This document shows positions 34,665 through 45,758 of a stretch of 64,000 nt of DNA, piece after piece (within the stretch, counting starts at the first letter, position 1; every line of letters starts with the position of its first letter). The stretch comes from Xylocopa sonorina. Its lineage: Eukaryota > Arthropoda > Insecta > Hymenoptera > Apidae. Under the pieces are notes generated by a model. That model was not told the origin of the DNA and made no database searches. It saw only the letters and a program-made list of their open reading frames with translations. Both the position numbers and the translations under genes were made by a program. The stretch covers positions 1,798,001 through 1,862,000 of the forward strand of contig NC_135207.1 in NCBI RefSeq assembly GCF_050948175.1, in the 5' to 3' direction.

Positions 34665-35370
34665 CAGGTAACTCTCCTATAATACGGTAGTTAGGTTCCT
34701 AGAAAATGCCGTGTTGTATGAAACCGTGTTGTATGAGACCCAGAGCTAGTACAAAAAGGGGGGTTACGTTCCAAAAACTTATTAAAAACAGTAAATAGTT
34801 TTTTTTAATTCTAGATAAACAACTTAATTTTTATTAAAAATATAATTGTACCTATAACATAAAGCAAAAAAAAGAGAACAAAAAATATTATTTTAATCTA
34901 ACGCAACTCTAATTTAATAGAAAACGTTTTTTCGGTGGAATAATATCACCCTCACTTTCAGAACTTTTTTCTTTATTTAAAGTTCTTGTATCTTCTCTCC
35001 TCTTAAAAAAATCTGTAATTGTACTTTCCTTGCTGGTTCTTACCAGGTAATTGTAAATTTCTCGGTATGGAGCTAGACAGTTTTGCAGCTCCCTTTTGAA
35101 TTTTCGACTTCTTTCAGTGGAAAGGTCTGTATTCGAGAAAAATGACTCGAGATTTTCAGCTGAGCTTAGGTCTTCTTGTAATTTTTTAAATGTTAAATTA
35201 TTAACCGCACAATTTTTAGGACAGCAAGCCTCATAGCGGCTGTAGAAGTGCAGTGTTGTACAAAGGTTTTTGCAGTTTTCTTATCGTGTTATAGGAGGGT
35301 TCCCCCAATTTACGAATCGTGTTATAGCGAAATTGTGTTATGAGATGTCGTGTTGTATGAGGGCTACCTG
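34665..35370 (-). mobile_element. Tigger/pogo-like element, internally deleted, in palindrome centre
   Basis: TA flanks both ends (34663-34664, 35371-35372). The left end is CAGGTAACTCTCCTATAA and the right end, inverted, is CAGGTAGCCCTCATACAACA. Both ends share 'gtgttgtatga'-type words continuing inwards. TA duplication with a CAGGTA start fits the pogo/Tigger group. At 706 bp it keeps the ends and the 3' part of the transposase gene. An inverted copy of its left end is at about 35452-35535, part of the palindrome's right arm. Confidence 0.85.
34909..35280 (-). pseudogene. C-terminal fragment of a Tigger/pogo transposase with PCNA-box-like motif
   Basis: Reading the minus strand from a stop at 35281-35283 to a stop at 34909-34911 gives 123 open residues with no ATG near the start. 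It includes a Cys-rich segment (YEACCPKNCAVNN, about residues 15-28), an acidic-aromatic segment (ENLESFFSNTD), a basic helix region, a PCNA-box-like motif E-S-T-I-T-D-F-F-K (about residues 85-93) and a charged tail. Pogo-type transposases are known to carry a PCNA-interacting motif near the C-terminus, so the position fits. The DNA-binding and DDE domains are missing: the transposon's 5' inverted end is joined directly to this part. The absence of internal stops suggests a fairly recent deletion. Confidence 0.7.
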
Positions 35371-36235
35371 TATCGCAGAATTGACAGAATCTTATATTGT
35401 AAACGCGTGGAACAAATCGATTGAATGTGCGATGGATGCTTCAGATATTATGTAGTACACCCCTTTTTGTACTAGCTGTGGGTCTCATACAACACGGTTT
35501 CACACAACACCCCATTTTCTTACCTGTACTTTTGAGAATTTGCATTTTTCCTTTTTTGTACGATATAAATTTAACAAGTAAGTTAAGAAACTACACAGTT
35601 GACTTTATCAAGTAAGTTAAACTATACAGAATAATTGAACGCAAACATTTTCGAAACGCACCACGACATTTAACCATCTCTACAATTGAAAAGAGACAAT
35701 TGTCCACTTCCTGGAAATCCTAATCGAAGTTCAAATCAAGTGTTCCCTTTGCTTCTTCGTGCAGATCTACGCTATTTTATACTTCATACAAATAGAAACC
35801 TATAATAATTTTATATGAACATTTACATATCCTTTGAATATTGCAAAACACATTTGAAGCTGAATTTTCTTCGTAAAGAATTCAAATTGAAGAAGTAAGT
35901 TAAAAAATTATACAGTTGACTTTAACAAGTTAATCTATATATTGTAGAATAATTGAATGCAAAAATTTTCGAAACGCATCACATTTGACCATCTCTGCAA
36001 TTGAACAGAGACAATTGTCCACTTCCTGGAAATCCTAATCGAAGTTCAAATCACGTGTTCCCTTTGCTTCTTCGTGCAGATCTACGCTATTTTATACTTC
36101 ATACAAATAGAAACCTATAATAATTTTATATGAACATTTACATATCCTTTGAATATTGCAAAACACATTTGAAGCTGAATTTTCTTCGTAAAGAATTCAA
36201 ATTTAAGAAGTAAGTTAAAAAATTACGAAGAATCG

Positions 36236-36636
36236 TGGTAAAAATTCTTGGTCACGAACGTGAACGAGCTATTAAACAACCGTTGAAAACATTTTAAACG
36301 AACCACTCAGGAATCGCAATTTTACCGATCATTGAATACCACAGTTAATTATGAGCAGTTGGGTTGTTTCTAAAGAGAGCTTCAGCCAGGAAAAAAGGGG
36401 CGAACGTTCAAGGAATCGATGACTGTTGCGAAACACCCCCTCTCCACTCGTGTCGTGTCGTGGTTGAAACAGTTTCGATTTTTAATTTCAATTTCGCGCC
36501 GAGTTTCAACGATGTACTTCCGCAACGGAACTGTATTATGCGGCTTGAATGTTGCTTTGAATAATACTCGTATTTCCGTCACGGACCAATTACGTAGCGA
36601 AATTAATGTCGCTGCGTCTCGTAAATAAAGTCGAAT
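36236..36636. other. GC-richer island
   Basis: Three overlapping frames on both strands (36364-36628) are mutually exclusive and unrecognised. The right edge merges into the 201-bp array. Confidence 0.4.
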
Positions 36637-37620
36637 AAAACGAACGATCGTACCAGCGTTCTTCTCATTTTAAAGTGACGAAGCAATCCTTGAAGTGGTT
36701 TCAAAACTTCATTATTTCATTTACAAAATACACATTTATTAGTTATTATTCTTTTTTACAAATGACAGAGCAAAAGAACAATAACTTGTAAAAAAGAATA
36801 ATAACTAATAAATATGTATTTTGTAAATGAAATAATTAAAACGAACGATCGTACTAGCGTTCTTCTCATTTTAAAGTGACGAAGCAATCCTTCAAGTGGT
36901 TTCAAAACTTCATTATTTCATTTACAAAATACACGTTTATTAGTTATTATTCTTTTTTACAAATGACAGAGCAAAATAATAATAACTTGTAAAAAAGAAT
37001 AATAACTAATAAATATGTATTTTGTAACTGAAATAATCAAAACGAACGATCGTACTAGCGTTTTTCTCATTTTAAAGTGACGAAGCAATCCTTCAAGTGG
37101 TCTCAAAACTTCATTATTTCATTTACAAAATACACGTTTATTAGTTATTTTTCTTTTTTACTAGTGACAGAGCAAAAGAATAATAACTTGTAAAAAGGAA
37201 TAATAACTAATAAATATGTATTTTGTAACTGAAATAATCAAAACGAACGATCGTACTAGCGTTTTTCTCATTTTAAAGTGACGAAGCAATCCTTCAAGTG
37301 GTCTCAAAACTTCATTATTTCATTTACAAAATACACGTTTATTAGTTATTTTTCTTTTTTACTAGTAACAGAGCAAAAGAATAATAACTTGTAAAAAGGA
37401 ATAATAACTAATAAATATGTATTTTGTAACTGAAATAATCAAAACGAACGATCGTACCAGCGTTCTTCTCATTTTAAAGTGACGAAGCAATCCTTGAAGT
37501 GGTTTCAAAACTTCATTATTTCATTTACAAAATACACATTTATTAGTTATTATTCTTTTTTACAAGTAACAGAGGAAAAAAATAAAAACTAAAAAAGAAT
37601 AATAACTAATAAATGTAAAT
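36637..37620. repeat. 201-bp tandem array whose units each form a hairpin, 5 copies
   Basis: 'aaaacgaacgatcgta' starts units at 36637, 36838, 37039, 37240 and 37441, a spacing of exactly 201 bp four times. In each unit 'ttatttcatttacaaaatac' through 'attcttttttacaa' is followed, after ~24 bp, by its reverse complement, giving ~50-bp arms. The final unit is decayed. Confidence 0.95.
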
Positions 37621-38150
37621 GAAATTGTAAATGAAATATTCAAGTTGTAAATATAATATTCCTTTTTCAGAAGCATTTTATGGATAAAACACCTACATAT
37701 ACTTTTAAAAATGATGGCAGTAAATATTTGTCGTATTAACGTTAGTACAATTTTTCATTTGTTTCGCAAAACACGCGTTTTTTAATATTATGTTCAGAGA
37801 ATATTTATTACCTCCGCCACAAATTCTAGTTACATTAAATATTATGTGTGTAATACACATGTACATAACTTACTTGCTTCCATTGCATACGATGTTTACT
37901 TCAGTGCTTCTAAATCGCTCTCTGGATGACCTCGTTCAAGTGTCGATATTAGGTTTCACATGGAATCGGTTGTGTATTGACGACTGTGGATCAATTACGA
38001 AGTATCTGTCGAAGAAATGGCAGATTTAAGAAGTGCTTTAGCTGCACGACGTCTTTACGTGAAAAAGTTTTTTAATCGAAGCGTTCCCTCATGGATGCAG
38101 CCAAGTTAATCATAATGCTAGCAAATAAAAGTGTTTATACCTCGGAAGTT
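37621..38150. other. single-copy DNA
   Basis: A 79-codon plus frame at 37790-38029 has several hydrophobic stretches but no family resemblance. Nothing else is supported. Confidence 0.4.
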
Positions 38151-38154
38151 TACT

Positions 38155-38635
38155 AAGATATCTTTGGGTTATTCCAGATATAAAAGAATCTTATTATTGT
38201 CTTCACTTTTTCAAGCTACTTCAATCGTCTGCCTGCTTAATCTCATTTTCAATATTTGGGATTGTGAAATCAATATATATCTTTGGGTTATCTCTGAAAT
38301 AAAAGAATCTTATTATTGTCTTCACTTTTTCGAACTACTTCAGTCGTCTGCCTGCTTAATCTCATTTTCAATCTTTGAAATTGTGAAATCAATATATATC
38401 TTTGGGTTATCTCTGAAATAAAAGAATCTTATTATTGTCTTCACTTTTTCAAGCTACTTCAATCGTCTGCCTGCTTAATCTTATTTCCAATATTTGGGAT
38501 TGTGAAATCAATATATATCTTTGGGTTATCTCTGAAATAAAAGAATCTTATTATTGTCTTCACTTTTTCAAGCTACTTCAATCGCCTGCCTGCTTAATCT
38601 CATCTTCAATCTTTGGAATTGTGACATGGTAAATT
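38155..38635. repeat. tandem array, ~121-bp unit, 4 copies
   Basis: 'atctttgggttat' recurs at about 38160, 38280, 38400 and 38519, with 'tcttattattgtcttcactt' and 'gtctgcctgcttaatct' in each unit. Long plus frames here are by-products of the repeat. Confidence 0.92.
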
Positions 38636-39540
38636 AAATAAGTGATGTTATGGTCTAACAATACAACAAGATAACTTACTTTAATAGCAAAATATAACGA
38701 GGAAAAGTGGTAGCAAACACGTGAAACGTTAGTGCAATAAGCTTAAATTCTCTAGAAACATAGTTTCTCTCACTTTCGTTTTCAATGTTACCCCATAAAT
38801 TCAGTAACAAAAAGGAGAAGAAAATTCCTAAAAAAAAAAATGTCTTTCTTGACCCTCGAAGACACTTTTATTTGAAATTTTAATATCATATTTCCGCTTT
38901 GCGCCACGAGGTGCAACGCAACTCGAATGGTCGTCGCAGATCCACTTTTGCCTTCACCTGCACATCAAATTTTCATAGCTGCAGACACTTCCATCCGTTC
39001 AACCTAAACAGGAGGCAACGTAACAGTATTTTCTGCAGCGCTGGTAATTAACCAGACGCGTTAAACATAAGCAAACGTGGTGTAATCGCAGACAGCGGCG
39101 CGTATCAACCGTGATCAGCGTCGAATACGAAATTCGAAGTAGAGTTGTTCGTTTCGGTTCAATTATTGCGCGCGACACCTCATCCCAAACCGTGGAAACG
39201 CGAGGCACTGGAAACTGGATGAAGATCGTACGAGCCAGCGATGCTTTCGTAAATTGCTTCCCCTTATGGGGTATTAGACGGGAGCTTCCGTCGAATTTCA
39301 CGGAATCCTGATGAACTGAATCTTGATTACGCCCACAATTTCGATTATATTCCATCGTCGTAGCCGCGGAATATTTCGAATGGGCTCGTTACTCGAGGAA
39401 TCACGATACCAACGATACTCGAAATATCACGGAGACGTTCCTACGGAATTCCTTTAGAACCGTGCGAATTTGTTTAGCCAAGAGACTTGAACTTACTCCA
39501 AAATTGCAAACACATTTTCGCTAGCAACACAATTTTCTAA
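38636..39540. other. GC-rich island (about 38890-39480)
   Basis: Frames on both strands (38999-39355 minus, 39111-39311 plus) overlap and show no known domain. It has many cg dinucleotides. No splice-flanked exon is convincing. Confidence 0.4.
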
Positions 39541-39544
39541 ATTC

Positions 39545-41035
39545 ATTTCATTGATTTTTTAAAACCATTAAACGTCGAAAAAACTCCAACAGAATAGCAA
39601 CGCGGCTCTTATCAATCGTGACGCGGTATATTTTTCGACGACAGACTTAAAATTCAAAACAATTTTCTACATTCAGTTTATTGTTTTTTTAAAGTCATTA
39701 AAAATTGAAAAAGCTCCAACAAAATAGTAACGCGTCTCTTATCAATCGTGACTCGGTATATTTTTCTACGACAGACTTAAAATGGTTCGCGCAAACATTT
39801 TCTTCGTTATTTATAAAAAACGCCATGATTAATTCGATTAAAAATATTTTTTAAAGTCATTAAGCAAGATTTGAACTTACTCCAAAATTGCAAACCTATT
39901 TTCGTGAGCAAGACAATTTTCTAAATTCAGTTTATTGATTTTTTAAAGTCATTAAGTATCGAAAAATCTCCAACAGAAAAGTAATGCGTCTCCTATCAAT
40001 CGTGACGCGACATATTTTCCGACGACAGACTTAAAATGGTTCGCACAAATATTTTTTTCGTTATTTGTAACAAACGCCACGATTAATTTCATTAAAAATA
40101 TTTTTCAAAGTCATTAAGCAAGACGTGAACTTACCCCAAAATTGCAAACCTATTTTCGCGAGCAGCACAATTTTCTACATTCAGTTTATAATTTGTTTAA
40201 AGTCATTAAGTATCGAAAAAGCTCTAACAGAAAAGTAATGCGTCTCTTATTAATCGTGACGCGGTATATTTTTCGACGACAGTCTTAAAATGGTTCGCAT
40301 AAACATTTTCTTTGTTATTTATAAAAAACGCCACGATTAATTCGATTAAAAATATTTTTTAAAGTCATTAAGCATCGAAAAATCTCCAACAGAAAAGCAA
40401 CGCGTGTCTTAAATATTTTTTAAAGTCATTAAGTATTGAAAAATGTCCAACAGAATAGCAACGCGACTTTTACCAATTATAATGCGGTATATTTTTCGAC
40501 GACAGACTTAAAATGGTTCGTGCAAACATTTTCTTCGTTATTTATAAAAAACGCCAGGATTAATTCGATTAAAAATACTTTTTAAAGTCATTAAGCATCG
40601 AAAAATCTCCAACAGAGAAACAACGCTTGTCTTAAATATTTTTTGAAGTCATTAAGCATCGAAAAATCTCCAACAGAGAAGCAACGCGTGTCTTAAATAT
40701 TTTTTAAAGTCATTAAGCATCGAAAAATCTCCAACAGAGAAGCAACGCGTCTCTTATCAATCGTAACGCGGTATATTTTTCGACGACAGACTTAAAATTC
40801 AAAACAATTTTCTAAATACAGTTTATTGTTTTTTTAAAGTCATTAAGCATCGAAAAATCTCCAACAGAGAAACAACGCTTGTCTTAAATATTTTTTGAAG
40901 TCATTAAGCATCGAAAAATCTCCAACAGAGAAGCAACGCGTGTCTTAAATATTTTTTAAAGTCATTAAGCATCGAAAAATCTCCAACAGAATAGCAACGC
41001 GACTTTTACCAATCATAACGCGGTATATTTTTTGA
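39545..41035. repeat. complex tandem array, blocks of ~63 bp to ~226 bp
   Basis: The phrase 'aagtcattaagcatcgaaaa' recurs many times, followed by 'ctccaacagaaaagcaacgc'. Full units add a 'gcggtatatttttcgacgac' and 'tttataaaaaacgcca' segment. In 40380-40980 short ~63-bp units lacking the middle part are themselves tandem, and a run of them is repeated (near 40570-40740 and 40830-40990). Confidence 0.9.
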
Positions 41036-42690
41036 CGACGGACTTAAAATGGTTGACGCAAACATTTTCTTCGTTATTGATAAAAAACGGCACGATTAAT
41101 TCGATATCGCTTTCGACGAGCACGAGTGAAAAAAAAGGCTCGCGCAAATTTTGCATATCTATAACGATGTTACTCTTCCCGACACGGATTTCAAATATTT
41201 TCCTCGGGACGGTGTCCAATAAATTTAATCGAACAAAGAGCAGTTTACGAGCATATTACCGGGCCAGTTAATCAACCCGTCATACAAGCGACGACGGAAC
41301 GCGAAATTGACGGTGGAAGCTGTATTTTATAGGAGCCTCGAGCTCGACGCTGATCACGAAAATTGTTTACCTTTCGAGCTCGCGATTTCCATGAAAATCG
41401 TCGGATTAATTTTACCAGACGCCCGAAGCGTTGCGTCGCTGCTGGCAGGGACGAATAGAGGGAGTTTCGAAGGGGCGCAAATTTCACGATTCCCGCTGAA
41501 ATTCTCCCCGGTTCGAGGATGTTTCTCGCGTTACTACAAACGAACGTGTCTCCTTATTCCGTGGCAGTCGACAGAGAACGGTATTTCCCGTGGCAATCGA
41601 CCCCAGACATTTTTTTCCTCGCACGTGCAACCCTTTCGAAAATTCTATCCAGGACCTGAGCTCTCAGCGGCTACGAGATGCTTTGACAAACTATCCCCAG
41701 GTAGAAAACTGGATCGAAAAATTGCGCGAGCAACGAGTTCAACCTTCAATCGAGGCGAAAGAATAGCATCGAAACGGTCCCCAGTGGTCTATCGTGCGTT
41801 GTTCGACGGATTAAATTGTTTCTGACTTTATACGCTTTTATTCGATTCTGCTCGAAAAATGATAACAACGAGGACGTTTTTATTTCGGGGATTTGCGTGG
41901 AGGAAGAATCGAGATAAAGCGTTCGCGAAATTAAAAAAGAAACGCGCGAGGAAATGTCGTGTCGTTGCAGTGCTTTAACTCTTTGGTTGTGCTCTGTTTC
42001 TTCATATTTGAAAGTTCACAACGGATCCATTCTGTCGAGCAAAAAAGAAAGGAATTTTACAGATGAGAAACGATACAGCAGTTTCTCGCCAGTTTTATTG
42101 TAAAAAAAAAAAGTTGAACTCATGAAACCCATTGGGCACCGCACGATTGCCTCTACAATGGCGGCTCGAATGCATCTGGTCGTGCGGAAAATTCCGTCCT
42201 TTTTTTCGAAACGCTTTTTTTTATAGCATTATACGTCGCGACTGAATGCATTCGACAATCAAACGCAGTATATGAATACAATTCGTATTTGTTCGCCATT
42301 ATACTGAGCTGCATTATTTGAATTATTTGAATTGTTGATTTGAGAAAACAGAAAACCAATGTTCACAATAAATTGCACGCGTTATGATACAAATTTTGTA
42401 GAACGATTTTCTTGATTTTCAATTTGTATCGTGTGACTGTTAAAAAAGTAACAGAAATCTCCGTTTCTGTTTTATAAACATTTAAATACGAAATTTGTAA
42501 TTAATTCAAGTTCCATACTATTGTATTTTAATTATAAAGCGTCATTCTGGTTGCTCAAATTTCACGAAGTCAAGAATTTTGAATAAACTTACTTATTTTC
42601 AAGTTTGTTTGCGCAAATTCAAGTTATCTCAAGTACCTAAAACAATCATCTTTGTATGCATTGATTGACTGCTGTAATTTAACTCCATCG
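41036..42690. other. largest GC-rich island, then AT-rich DNA
   Basis: 41060-42000 is the largest continuous GC-richer stretch. It contains one frame of 172 codons, annotated separately. 42000-42690 is ordinary AT-rich sequence with no supported feature. Confidence 0.4.
41307..41825 (+). CDS. 172-codon open frame, probably not a gene
   Basis: This is the longest plus-strand frame in single-copy DNA. The product is basic and rich in Arg and Ser, with no signal peptide, membrane segment, repeat or motif that I know. The start lacks a strong context, and a shorter frame overlaps it on the minus strand (41272-41487). In a GC-rich island a frame of this length can occur by chance. I keep it only because it is the longest unexplained one; a single-exon orphan gene is the alternative. 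Confidence 0.12.
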   Translation: MTVEAVFYRSLELDADHENCLPFELAISMKIVGLILPDARSVASLLAGTNRGSFEGAQISRFPLKFSPVRGCFSRYYKRTCLLIPWQSTENGISRGNRPQTFFSSHVQPFRKFYPGPELSAATRCFDKLSPGRKLDRKIARATSSTFNRGERIASKRSPVVYRALFDGLNCF

Positions 42691-42694
42691 ATTT

Positions 42695-43800
42695 TTTATG
42701 AGGAGCTTCAAAGGAAAGAACAAGAATCTTCTTCACTGCAGAGTTCTTAATAATTTTCTGAATTAGTTTCAAGTTATTTAAAAACAAAATAAGTCCATTA
42801 ATCTGAACAATTAATTAATGTAATCAATTTAAAATCAACTCGAAATCGAATGTCATCTGGAATAAGAAAAGAGATCAGTAGTAATCTGAATAAAATGCAA
42901 AAATTAGAACAATATTTGAAAACAAATAGCAAATACTTGAATTCAACTAATTTCATCCTTGAGGGACTTCAATGAAAGAACAAAAATCTTCTTCATTGCA
43001 GAGTTCTTAATAATTTTCTGAATTAGTTTGGAGTTACTTAAAAACGAGTTACTTAAAAACAAGTAAGTTCATTAATCTGAATAATTAATTAATGTAATAA
43101 ATTTGAAATCAACTCGAAATCGAATGTCATCTGGAATAAGAAAAGAGATCAGTAGTAATCTGAATAAAATGCAAAAATTAGAACAATATTTGAAAACAAA
43201 TAGCAAATACTTGAATTCAACTAATTTCATCCTTGAGGGGCTTCAATGAAAGAACAAAAATCTTCTTCATTGCAGAGTTCTTAATAATTTTCTGAATTAG
43301 TTTGGAGTTACTTAAAAACGAGTTACTTAAAAACAAGTAAGTTCATTAATCTGAATAATTAATTAATGTAATAAATTTGAAATCAATTCGAAATCGAATG
43401 TCATCTGGAATAAGAAAAGAGATCAGTAGTAATCTGAATAAAATGCAAAAATTAAAGCAATATTTCAAAACAAATAGCAAATCTCAATTTCATTGGTATG
43501 ACTGCTGTAAGCTGTTTCAATTCAACTAATTTCATCCTTATGAGCTTCAAAGGAAAGAACAAGAATCTTCTTCATTGCAGAGTTCTTAATAATTTTCTGA
43601 ATTAGTTTCTGAATTAGTTACTTAAAACAAGTAAGTTCATTAATCTGAACAATTAATTAACATAATAAATTTAAAATCAACTCGAAGTCGAGTGTCATCT
43701 GGAATAAGAAAAAAAATCAGAGATAATTTCAATAAAATGCAAGAATTAAAGTAATATTTGAAAACAAACAGCAAACCTCAATTTCATCCGTATGACAACT
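42695..43800. repeat. tandem array, ~260-305-bp unit, 4 copies
   Basis: 'cttcttcattgcagagttct' recurs at about 42728 (one mismatch), 42988, 43262 and 43567. Copies 2 and 3 are 274 bp apart and nearly identical. Each unit carries 'gtcatctggaataagaaaa'. Within copies a 'gagttacttaaaaac' word is itself doubled. Confidence 0.92.
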
Positions 43801-44121
43801 GTAAGCTGCTTGAATTCAACTAATTTCAAGTAAAAGAACGCGATTAAACGCGAACAAGCTTCAGATCTTTGGATTACACGCCGCCGCAAAGCAGCTCGAG
43901 CGTTCTGGCGATGTAAACCCGATATAAACGAAGAACACCTGATTCCAGCGACATTAAACGGAAACTTTGCTGGCCGATTTATGCTGGCGCGCTTAACGCT
44001 TCCTGCATCGCGCTGCAACAACAAAGACGCGACAAACGTTCGCGATATTTCGCGTTCCGCGTAATACACTGTTTCCACCGGTGTTTAATCGCAAAGTAAC
44101 GCGGCGTTCGCACATTTACGC
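43801..44121. other. GC-rich island
   Basis: A 110-codon minus frame (43746-44078) begins in the array and has no known motif. The island runs directly into the 101-bp flank repeat at 44122. Confidence 0.4.
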
Positions 44122-44222
44122 TTTTGTTTTCGCAAACCTGTGTCAGATCTGTCGACCCCTTCTTGCCAGAACAGAAAACGAATAAATATGGCGGTGGAGG
44201 GACTGAGAATTAGCGTTGCAAC
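44122..44222. repeat. 101-bp flank repeat, left copy
   Basis: It starts 'ttttgttttcgcaaacc' and ends 'gcgttgcaac', directly before element E at 44223. The right copy at 45638-45738 differs at about five positions. Only the right copy continues into 'accagaaggcgctgc', so that one seems to be the original locus without the transposon. Confidence 0.9.
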
Positions 44223-44840
44223 CACAGTATACAGTAGCGAAACTCTCTGTCGGCACCTTTGATGTCGGTGTACCTTAAAAGTGAGTGCGCATGCGCGACA
44301 GAAGAATCCAAATCGCAGTGCCACCTGGATTTCAATCTCACATGCGTTTTTTTACTCTCTATTTGCCCAACTTATTTTTACGTTTAGTTAATCAAAATTT
44401 AATAAAAATAATGAATGTATTATTTCTAATACACTGAAAAACAAGGAAAGAAAGCAAAAATCGAAAAAATATAAAGTACACATGTTACTATGACTATAAA
44501 AATGTAAGAACATAAATATTATACAAGATAAACAAGGGAAAATATAATGAAAAATTCTTCAATTCTTATAGCCCCTTCTGCATATGTAATACTACAACAA
44601 AAAATATGTATTATAGAAAAGTACAAAACAATATAAAATATTTATATAAATTGACAATTCCCTTAAATTATTAATCAAAATACTTTTAGAAATTAACAAT
44701 TATTTTAAATTGATTCTTTCTCGCTTCCTTTCCTTTTTCTCCTAAAATCTTCGAAATAGCTCGAACGTGCTTCAACGCTTTCAAGCAGCTTTCAACAGAT
44801 ATTGAATTCCCTCCAAATTCAGCTTCAGGTTTGGTTAGAT
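44223..44840 (+). mobile_element. element E, copy 2 (3' part missing)
   Basis: It begins CACAGTATACAGTAGCG after 'gcaac' and stops at 'ggttagat', where the next copy begins. It is similar throughout to 18273-19049 read in reverse. The missing 3' part starts 'attcaatcg', which follows 'ggttagat' in the next copy, so the break is exactly at the second copy's start. This fits insertion of one E element into another, followed by loss of the duplicated right halves. Confidence 0.85.
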
Positions 44841-45637
44841 CACAGTATACAGTAGCGAAACTCTCTGTCGGCACCTTTGATGTCGGTGTACCACAAAATT
44901 GAGTGCGCATGCGCGACAGAAGCAACCAAATCGCAGTGCCACCTAGATTTCAATCTCACTTGCATTTTTTTACTCTCTATCTGCCCAACTTATTTTTACA
45001 TTTGGTTAATCAAAATTTAATAAAAATAATAAATGTATTATTTCTAATACACTGAAAAATAAGGAAAGAAAGCAATAGTCGAAAAATATAAAATACACAT
45101 GTTACTATAAAAGAAACATGGCATCAAAAAATCATAAGGCACATTGTAAGGCACGTTATACCTATCTTGTTCCTTTGGAAATTAAAAATAATGTCGCTTC
45201 ACGTTGAATTGTTTTAAGCATCCCAGTATTGCACAATTTGACTTCTTTCTTATGTCCATTTTTTAATTATAAAATTAATGCAGCAACATCTAAAACAAAG
45301 CTAAGATCAAAGTGCTTCCAAAGAGAATATATAATTTAAAATATTTATATAAATTAACAATTCCCTTAAATTATTAATCAAAATACTTTTAGAAATTAAC
45401 AATTATTTTAAATTGATTCTTTCTCGCTTCCTTTCCTTTTTCTCCTAAAATCTTCGAAATAGCTCGAACGTGCTTCAACGCTTTCAAGCAGCTTTCAACA
45501 GATACTGAATTCCCTCGAAATTTAGCTTCAGGTTTGGTTAGATATTCAATCGTCTTTTTGTTTGCTAAGAAAGAGAGAGAAAGAAAAACTAAAGAGCAAG
45601 CGAGGCAGAAGTTCAGATGGCACTGCGATTCGGAGCC
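44841..45637 (+). mobile_element. element E, copy 3 (right end replaced)
   Basis: It starts CACAGTATACAGTAGCG and runs to 'gcgattcggagcc', about 75 bp short of the expected right terminus, where the 101-bp flank repeat takes over at a short shared 'ttgtttcgc' word. Its middle (about 45120-45330) is unrelated to the middle of copy 2, whereas both sides match, so two subfamilies share termini but not cores. No coding capacity is seen. Confidence 0.82.
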
Positions 45638-45738
45638 TTTTGTTTTCGCAAACCTGTGTCAGATCTGTCGACCCCTTCTTGCCAGACCAGAAAACGAATA
45701 AATATGGCGGTGGAGGGGCTGAGAGTTAGTGTTGCAAC
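45638..45738. repeat. 101-bp flank repeat, right copy
   Basis: This is the partner of 44122-44222. It includes 'aaatatggcggtgg', which matches the usual form of a YY1/Pho-type promoter motif, and it continues into apparently undisturbed sequence. Its left joint lies within the inverted end of element E. Confidence 0.9.
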
Positions 45739-45758
45739 ACCAGAAGGCGCTGCTGTTG
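45704..45758 (+). CDS. candidate first coding exon (weak)
   Basis: ATG at 45704 in the context 'aaatATGG' opens a frame MAVEGLRVSVATPEGAAV, and a good splice-donor sequence G|GTAAGA follows at 45758/45759. Without splicing the frame ends at 45799 after 31 codons. Between the two flank repeats, the changes in the shared part of this frame are two silent and one Val/Ile. That is mildly suggestive of coding but too few to prove it. The YY1-like block overlapping the ATG is typical of TATA-less promoters. No downstream exon is identifiable here. Confidence 0.2.

Larger units (their letters stand above)
33066..36235. repeat. ~3.2-kb imperfect palindrome
   Basis: The left arm (33066-33125 plus 34054-~34790) is the reverse complement of the right arm (~35452-36235). 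Paired words include 'cttacttgataaagtcaact', 'agaagcaaaaggaacacgtg', 'aagaaaattcagcttcaaat' and the Tigger end 'gtacaggtaa'. A 928-bp transposon interrupts the left arm; the matching place in the right arm is empty. The ~660-bp centre holds the rest of a Tigger-like element. Each arm also contains an internal direct duplication (~238 bp spacing left, 315 bp right). Confidence 0.88.

Noticed and set aside
38131..38632. Plus frames with repeated 'SLFQATSIVCLLN' segments
   Set aside because: By-product of the ~121-bp array; the frame shifts between units because 121 is not a multiple of three.
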